Shown here in pieces: positions 6,129 to 9,288 of a stretch of 9,288 bases of DNA. Positions within the stretch are counted from its first letter, which is position 1, and every line of letters begins with the position of its first letter. The translations under genes were made by a program, and so were the position numbers. Source of the stretch: an uncultured Lachnospiraceae bacterium (lineage in GTDB: Bacteria > Bacillota > Clostridia > Lachnospirales > Lachnospiraceae); contig CAJJYZ010000053.1 of assembly GCA_905197485.1 (NCBI GenBank), positions 1 through 9,288 of the forward strand. Reading direction: 5' to 3'. The notes under the pieces are model-generated. The model saw only the letters and a program-made list of their open reading frames with translations, ran no database searches and was not told where the DNA came from.

Positions 6129-8796
6129 AAAACTCAGAAAGAAAATGATGGCAGGATTTGCGGTTGGTATGGCAGGAATTATGGGAACGATGCCTGTATA
6201 TGCAGCAGAAGGAAACACCGCCGTATCCAAGCAGGAGACTGTCTATGTTAATGCAAATGCAAGTGGAGACGAGACGAAGATTACCGTCTCCGACTGGCTG
6301 AAAAATGCAGGAGTGGAAGACATCTTGGAAGACCAGTCTGAGCTTATCGGAATTAAGAATGTAAAAGGTGATGAAACATTCGAAAATGCCAACGGTACGA
6401 TGACTTGGAACACAGATGGGAAGGATATTTATTATCAGGGAACAAGCGAGAAAGAACTTCCGGTTTCTGTGAAGCTTACGTATTATTTAGATGGAAAAGA
6501 AATGGCTCCACAGGACTTAAAGGGAAAGAGCGGAAAGTTAAAAATCCGTATCGATTATACAAACAATGCGAAGACAGAGGCGACAATCGATGGCAAGAAA
6601 GAAGAAATCTTCAGTCCGTTTGTCATGGTGACAGGGATGATTTTGCCGGAGGAAAATTTCTCAAATGTAGTTATAGATAATGGAAAAGTCATTTCAGACG
6701 GAGAGAGAAATATTGTGCTTGGCGTCGGTATGCCAGGATTAAAGGAAAGCCTTGGATTAAATGAGGAAGAAGCGGCTTCTGCGATTGAAGATATTACGCT
6801 TCCGGAGAGCTTGGAAATCACAGCGGATGTGACAGATTTTTCGATGGACCCGACATTTACGGTTGCACTTTCCGACCTTCTGGAGGATTTGAATCTGGAC
6901 GATACGGAAGATTTGGATTCTGTGATGGATTCTCTCAATGAACTGGAGGATGCGGCGCTCCAGCTTGTCGATGGTTCGTCAGAACTTTCCAAAGGGGCAG
7001 ATACGCTTGGTTCCAGCTATAGTGAGTTTGATGAAGGAATCGGTACATTAAAGAGCGGAATTGACGTCTTAAAAGGCGGAGTATCTGAATTATCCGGCGG
7101 AATTAACAGCTATACAAAAGGAGCAGATACATTAAATGCCGGAATCCAGAAATACATGGGAAAAGACGGAGCGTTAAACGGACAGGTAACCGAGTATGTA
7201 AACGGTGTCAATAAAGTAGTGAAAGGCGTAGAAGATTATACGAGTGGAACAGTTTCTCTTGCGGATGGTGTGAAATCTTACGTAGCAAGGGAAGAGCAGA
7301 TTGCAGCCGGAGCCGGTCAGCTTACGACATTAAAAGAGGGGTTATCAGAGATAAAGGCGGCAATTACCGCATTGCATGAAGCGGTAGATGGAAAAGGAAG
7401 TTCATCGGAAGATATTTACGCGGCATCTCAGGCGTTGGCAGAGGGAACAAAGAAGCTGAATGATAGCATTTCTGCGATGGAAGCGTTGATGGGCAAAGTG
7501 GACGATATGACTTCTGCAGGTAAGAAACTGACAGCCCAGGCAGGAGAAATCTCTAAGACGGCGCAATCTCAGATTCTTGCACCGACAGAGAAGATGATGC
7601 AGGCGGGCGCACAGATGATGGAGAGTCTTCAGGCACTCACGAAACAGTTGGAAAACATGAAGACAACTTGCCAGAATGCAGTTAATGAAGCAAGCGGAAA
7701 CCTCGCTTCCAAGGTAAATGAGCAGATTGCGGCAAAGAACAGTCAGATTGCTGCGGCAAAGAGAGAAGCAGAGGCAACAAACAGTCAGATTGATTCAACG
7801 ATTGCTCAATTGAATACACAGATTGCAAAAGCAAATGAAAAAGGAGATACGGAGACGGCGAATGCGCTGTCAAATACAGTAAGTAAGCTGTCCGGTGCGA
7901 AAGTAAACACAGGAAATCTAAGCGAATTAAGTCAGGTGGAGGCTCCACAGGTGAATGTCAATATTCAGACACCAGACTTTAGTAAGCTGCAGGCAATGGT
8001 TTCTGATATGGAGTCACAGTTTACAACGATTCAGAAAGCGTTTGCCGGTCTGTCACCGCAGATTCAGGATATGAACAAACAGTTGGATGCAATTGCATCC
8101 CAGAATGATAAGATTCCGACGAATCCGATGAAACAGTTGAAAGAAGCGGTTTCACAGTTGAATACCGGTATGCAAGGGTTAAATGGGGCAATCGGAACAC
8201 TTTCTTCCAACCTTGGAACGCTGGATAAGAAGACAGACAGTCTTCCGGAAGCAGTCAAAGAAATTGAAGTGTTGACATCCAGACTTGAGAAACTTTCCAA
8301 AGCAAATCCAATCCTGTTACAAGGAGCAGAGATGTTGAAAGCAAATACACCTGCATTGGTAGAAGGGGTACACACATTAGCAGGAGGAACAGAACAGTTA
8401 AGCCAAGGACTTGCTACATTAGGAGGAGAACTTTCGAATGGTTCTGCGGCGCTTGCTATGAATAGCGACGCTTTGAGAAACGGAGCATCCAAGCTGCTCT
8501 CCGGTACGGATGAACTTGTACTTGGCGCCGGCACATTGCAGACGGCAAGCGGAGAAGTGAAATCCGGAATCTCAGCATTGCAGGATGGAGCGCTCCAGTT
8601 AAAAGACGGTACGGTTAAGTTCAATGAAGAAGGAATCAAGAAATTGCAGGAGACAGCAGATGACCTTCTCGGCACGCTGCTCGACAGAGTGGATGCCCTG
8701 ACATCCGATGCATGCAGCTATGATTCTTACGCAGGAAAATCAGATGATATGGACGGAAGTGTCAAGTTCATCATTGAGACAGAAGGAATTGAATAA
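6115..8796 (+). CDS. Secreted X-X-X-Leu-X-X-Gly heptad-repeat protein, YhgE/Pip/EsaA-like partner of the MMPL transporter
   Basis: This 893-residue exported protein has an N-terminal signal peptide: basic MNRNKKLRKK, a hydrophobic core to about 27, and a VYA-type cleavage site near 30. A globular, strand-rich region covers about 40-260. Two arrays of glycine-containing heptads follow (about 283-375, e.g. ELSKGADTLGSS, GIDVLKGGVSELSGG; and about 733-850, e.g. GVHTLAGGTEQLSQG, GISALQDGALQLKDG). They flank a long polar helical region (about 480-720) rich in Ala, Gln and Lys. Such heptads are found in YhgE/Pip phage-receptor proteins and EsaA of type VII secretion. Unlike those, this chain has no membrane segment after the signal and no LPXTG anchor. 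Only two cysteines are seen (519, 867). The ATG lies 14 bases inside the MMPL gene, with AAAGGAG before it, so the two are co-translated and probably form one export complex. The exact function is unknown. Confidence 0.8.
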   Translation: MNRNKKLRKKMMAGFAVGMAGIMGTMPVYAAEGNTAVSKQETVYVNANASGDETKITVSDWLKNAGVEDILEDQSELIGIKNVKGDETFENANGTMTWNTDGKDIYYQGTSEKELPVSVKLTYYLDGKEMAPQDLKGKSGKLKIRIDYTNNAKTEATIDGKKEEIFSPFVMVTGMILPEENFSNVVIDNGKVISDGERNIVLGVGMPGLKESLGLNEEEAASAIEDITLPESLEITADVTDFSMDPTFTVALSDLLEDLNLDDTEDLDSVMDSLNELEDAALQLVDGSSELSKGADTLGSSYSEFDEGIGTLKSGIDVLKGGVSELSGGINSYTKGADTLNAGIQKYMGKDGALNGQVTEYVNGVNKVVKGVEDYTSGTVSLADGVKSYVAREEQIAAGAGQLTTLKEGLSEIKAAITALHEAVDGKGSSSEDIYAASQALAEGTKKLNDSISAMEALMGKVDDMTSAGKKLTAQAGEISKTAQSQILAPTEKMMQAGAQMMESLQALTKQLENMKTTCQNAVNEASGNLASKVNEQIAAKNSQIAAAKREAEATNSQIDSTIAQLNTQIAKANEKGDTETANALSNTVSKLSGAKVNTGNLSELSQVEAPQVNVNIQTPDFSKLQAMVSDMESQFTTIQKAFAGLSPQIQDMNKQLDAIASQNDKIPTNPMKQLKEAVSQLNTGMQGLNGAIGTLSSNLGTLDKKTDSLPEAVKEIEVLTSRLEKLSKANPILLQGAEMLKANTPALVEGVHTLAGGTEQLSQGLATLGGELSNGSAALAMNSDALRNGASKLLSGTDELVLGAGTLQTASGEVKSGISALQDGALQLKDGTVKFNEEGIKKLQETADDLLGTLLDRVDALTSDACSYDSYAGKSDDMDGSVKFIIETEGIE

Positions 8797-8812
8797 TTGA
8801 TAAATAGGAAAG

Positions 8813-8841
8813 AGCCGGAGGAATCATCTTCCGGCTTTTTT
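8813..8841 (+). terminator. Rho-independent terminator of the MMPL operon
   Basis: AGCCGGAGGA (8813-8822) pairs with TCTTCCGGCT (8827-8836), ten positions with one G-U, around the tetraloop ATCA. TTTTTT follows (8836-8841). It lies 17 bases after the stop of the heptad-repeat protein and closes the operon. Confidence 0.92.
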
Positions 8842-8888
8842 CGTTTTCAGAGAGGATAATTAATTGTCTGTGTAGAAATTATTTTCTG

Positions 8889-8917
8889 TTGACTTATGTT
8901 AGCATCAGATTTATGAT
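8889..8917 (+). promoter_or_regulatory. Promoter without a visible gene behind it
   Basis: TTGACT (8889-8894) and TATGAT (8912-8917) are separated by 17 bases, a good vegetative promoter. The only ATG shortly downstream (8930/8933) opens an ORF of fewer than ten codons. A transcript would begin near 8924 and run straight into the hairpin at 8947-9001. It may drive a small RNA, or be the leftover promoter of a gene interrupted by the insertion element to the right. Confidence 0.45.
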
Positions 8918-8946
8918 TTATAAACAATATGATGTTTAGGTCAAAA

Positions 8947-9001
8947 GATGCCTGACGAATTGTTTCGTGCTGCGCACTCCCACAATTCTGTCCCTGGCAT
9001 C
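8947..9001. repeat. Long imperfect hairpin, possible intergenic repeat or small RNA
   Basis: Paired segments from outside inwards: GATGCC 8947-8952 with GGCATC 8996-9001; GAC 8954-8956 with GTC 8990-8992; GAATTGT 8957-8963 with ACAATTC 8982-8988; GTGC 8967-8970 with GCAC 8974-8977 around a TGC loop. This makes a 55-base structure of about 20 pairs with small bulges. On the minus strand it is followed by TTTT, so it could also terminate a minus-strand transcript. Such GC-richer hairpins between AT-rich flanks are often dispersed repeats, but copy number cannot be judged from one window. Confidence 0.55.
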
Positions 9002-9040
9002 ACAATATTGGTTCAGTTCGTAGGAATGATTTTGAAATAA

Positions 9041-9085
9041 GGCTACCGCAATCCAACTGGCTTTAGACGGTGGGTTAAGGTAGTC
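9041..9085 (+). mobile_element. Probable left-end hairpin of an IS200/IS605-family element
   Basis: GGCTACC (9041-9047) pairs with GGTAGTC (9079-9085, one G-U); after a 2x2 internal loop, AATCCA (9050-9055) pairs with TGGGTT (9071-9076, one G-U). Past a single bulged A at 9056, CTG (9057-9059) pairs with CGG (9068-9070, one G-U) around an 8-base loop. IS200/IS605 elements lack terminal inverted repeats and instead carry subterminal hairpins with bulged bases that the Y1 transposase binds as single strand. The hairpin stands 39 bases before the start of a tnpA-like reading frame, the expected order for a left end. The cleavage tetranucleotide upstream was not pinned down. Confidence 0.55.
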
Positions 9086-9123
9086 AAAAGTGGGAAATTA
9101 TTATATACTTATGGTATGGAAGC

Positions 9124-9288
9124 ATGGAAATCAAAAAACAGACACAAGTATTTCTGATAATATCATATTATTTTCGTCTGCAAATATAGGAAGAAATTAC
9201 TGGTTTTGCAGCAAATATCAGATGACATAAAGCAGTTTTCGTATGAAATATGTCAAAGGCACACAGTCATTATCAAATACATGGAAAC
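9124..9288 (+). pseudogene. tnpA: IS200/IS605-type Y1 transposase (tnpA), frameshifted and cut by the window end
   Basis: From ATG 9124 the frame reads MEIKKQTQVFLI and soon stops. Shifting frame at about 9158-9161 gives YHIIFVCKYRKKLLVLQ, then a helical stretch ending in TVIIKYME at the last codons. The combined series VFLI / YHI-FV-KYRKKLL / KYME matches the N-terminus of Y1 HUH transposases of IS200/IS605 (the usual pattern is VFL-x-YHLVFVxKYRRKV). The catalytic HUH motif and tyrosine would lie beyond the window. The two frames differ by a net +1 (or -2) base near 9158, so this copy looks broken unless the base is a sequence error. The left-end hairpin at 9041-9085 supports an IS origin. 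Whether a tnpB follows cannot be seen. Confidence 0.65.

Larger units (their letters stand above)
8842..9123. other. Gene-free stretch holding a promoter and two hairpins
   Basis: No open frame of convincing length or ribosome binding site is seen in these 282 bases on either strand. The region is AT-rich apart from two structured segments (8947-9001 and 9041-9085). A promoter-like sequence lies at 8889-8917. These are described separately. The bases from 9002 to 9040 and from 9086 to 9123 show nothing further. Confidence 0.6.

Noticed and set aside
6961..8660. DNA tandem repeat or CRISPR-like array in the heptad regions
   Set aside because: The periodicity is at the protein level (seven residues, 21 bases) with diverged DNA; no exact repeats with spacers are present.
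8064..8675. A 203-codon minus-strand open frame rich in Ser and Pro within the heptad protein, and a similar one at 6555-6992
   Set aside because: Ser/Pro-rich antisense of Leu/Gly/Ala repeats is expected by codon complementarity; no ribosome binding site or family match.
9111..9233. A 40-codon open frame starting at ATG 9111
   Set aside because: It overlaps the transposase remnant in the wrong frame; the recognisable transposase motifs lie in the other two frames.

Overview
The window looks like a chromosomal segment from a low-GC Gram-positive Clostridia, most likely a gut Lachnospiraceae (Dorea / Mediterraneibacter / Coprococcus type). The grounds are purine-rich AGGAGG ribosome binding sites, consensus TTGACA-17-TATAAT promoters, U-tract terminators, and protein families typical of that group: a PadR/DUF2812 pair, a two-domain MMPL transporter with a secreted heptad-repeat partner, and a cysteine/histidine-rich ArsP_2-type permease. 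The genus is an inference.

Layout from left to right. Positions 1-128 hold the probable 3' end of a + strand gene lying outside the window and a terminator. A minus-strand ArsP_2-type metal permease follows (127-969). Its upstream region carries an unusual 97-122 bp nested palindromic element (1026-1147) that can fold as a three-way junction and has a competing 13-bp palindrome. Next is a + strand pair, PadR regulator (1276-1605) and DUF2812 membrane protein (1595-2479), behind a perfect consensus promoter whose spacer is a palindromic operator. A compact toxin-antitoxin operon follows (RelB/DinJ-like antitoxin 2549-2821; PIN-domain toxin 2805-3164), ending in a terminator shared with the convergent tetR.

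The main module is a divergent locus. A TetR-family regulator (3196-3807, minus) faces a two-gene operon: an MMPL/RND-type transporter (4020-6128) and an 893-residue secreted protein rich in X-X-X-Leu-X-X-Gly heptads (6115-8796). The two coding regions overlap by 14 bp, and a strong terminator follows at 8813. Two TGAC-N5-GTCA-like operators sit between the divergent promoters, one over the MMPL -35 box. The likely logic is a TetR-repressed export system with a dedicated extracytoplasmic coiled-coil partner; its substrate is unknown.

The right end (8842-9288) has no intact gene. It contains a good promoter (8889-8917) with no ORF behind it, a long imperfect hairpin (8947-9001), a bulged hairpin resembling an IS200/IS605 left end (9041-9085), and the start of a frameshifted IS200/IS605-type Y1 transposase that runs off the window (9124-9288).

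The most unusual items are the nested palindromic element at 1026-1147, the antitoxin/PIN combination, the MMPL plus secreted heptad protein pair, and the promoter-hairpin-IS assembly at the right end. I did not see a CRISPR array, tRNA, rRNA or phage genes.
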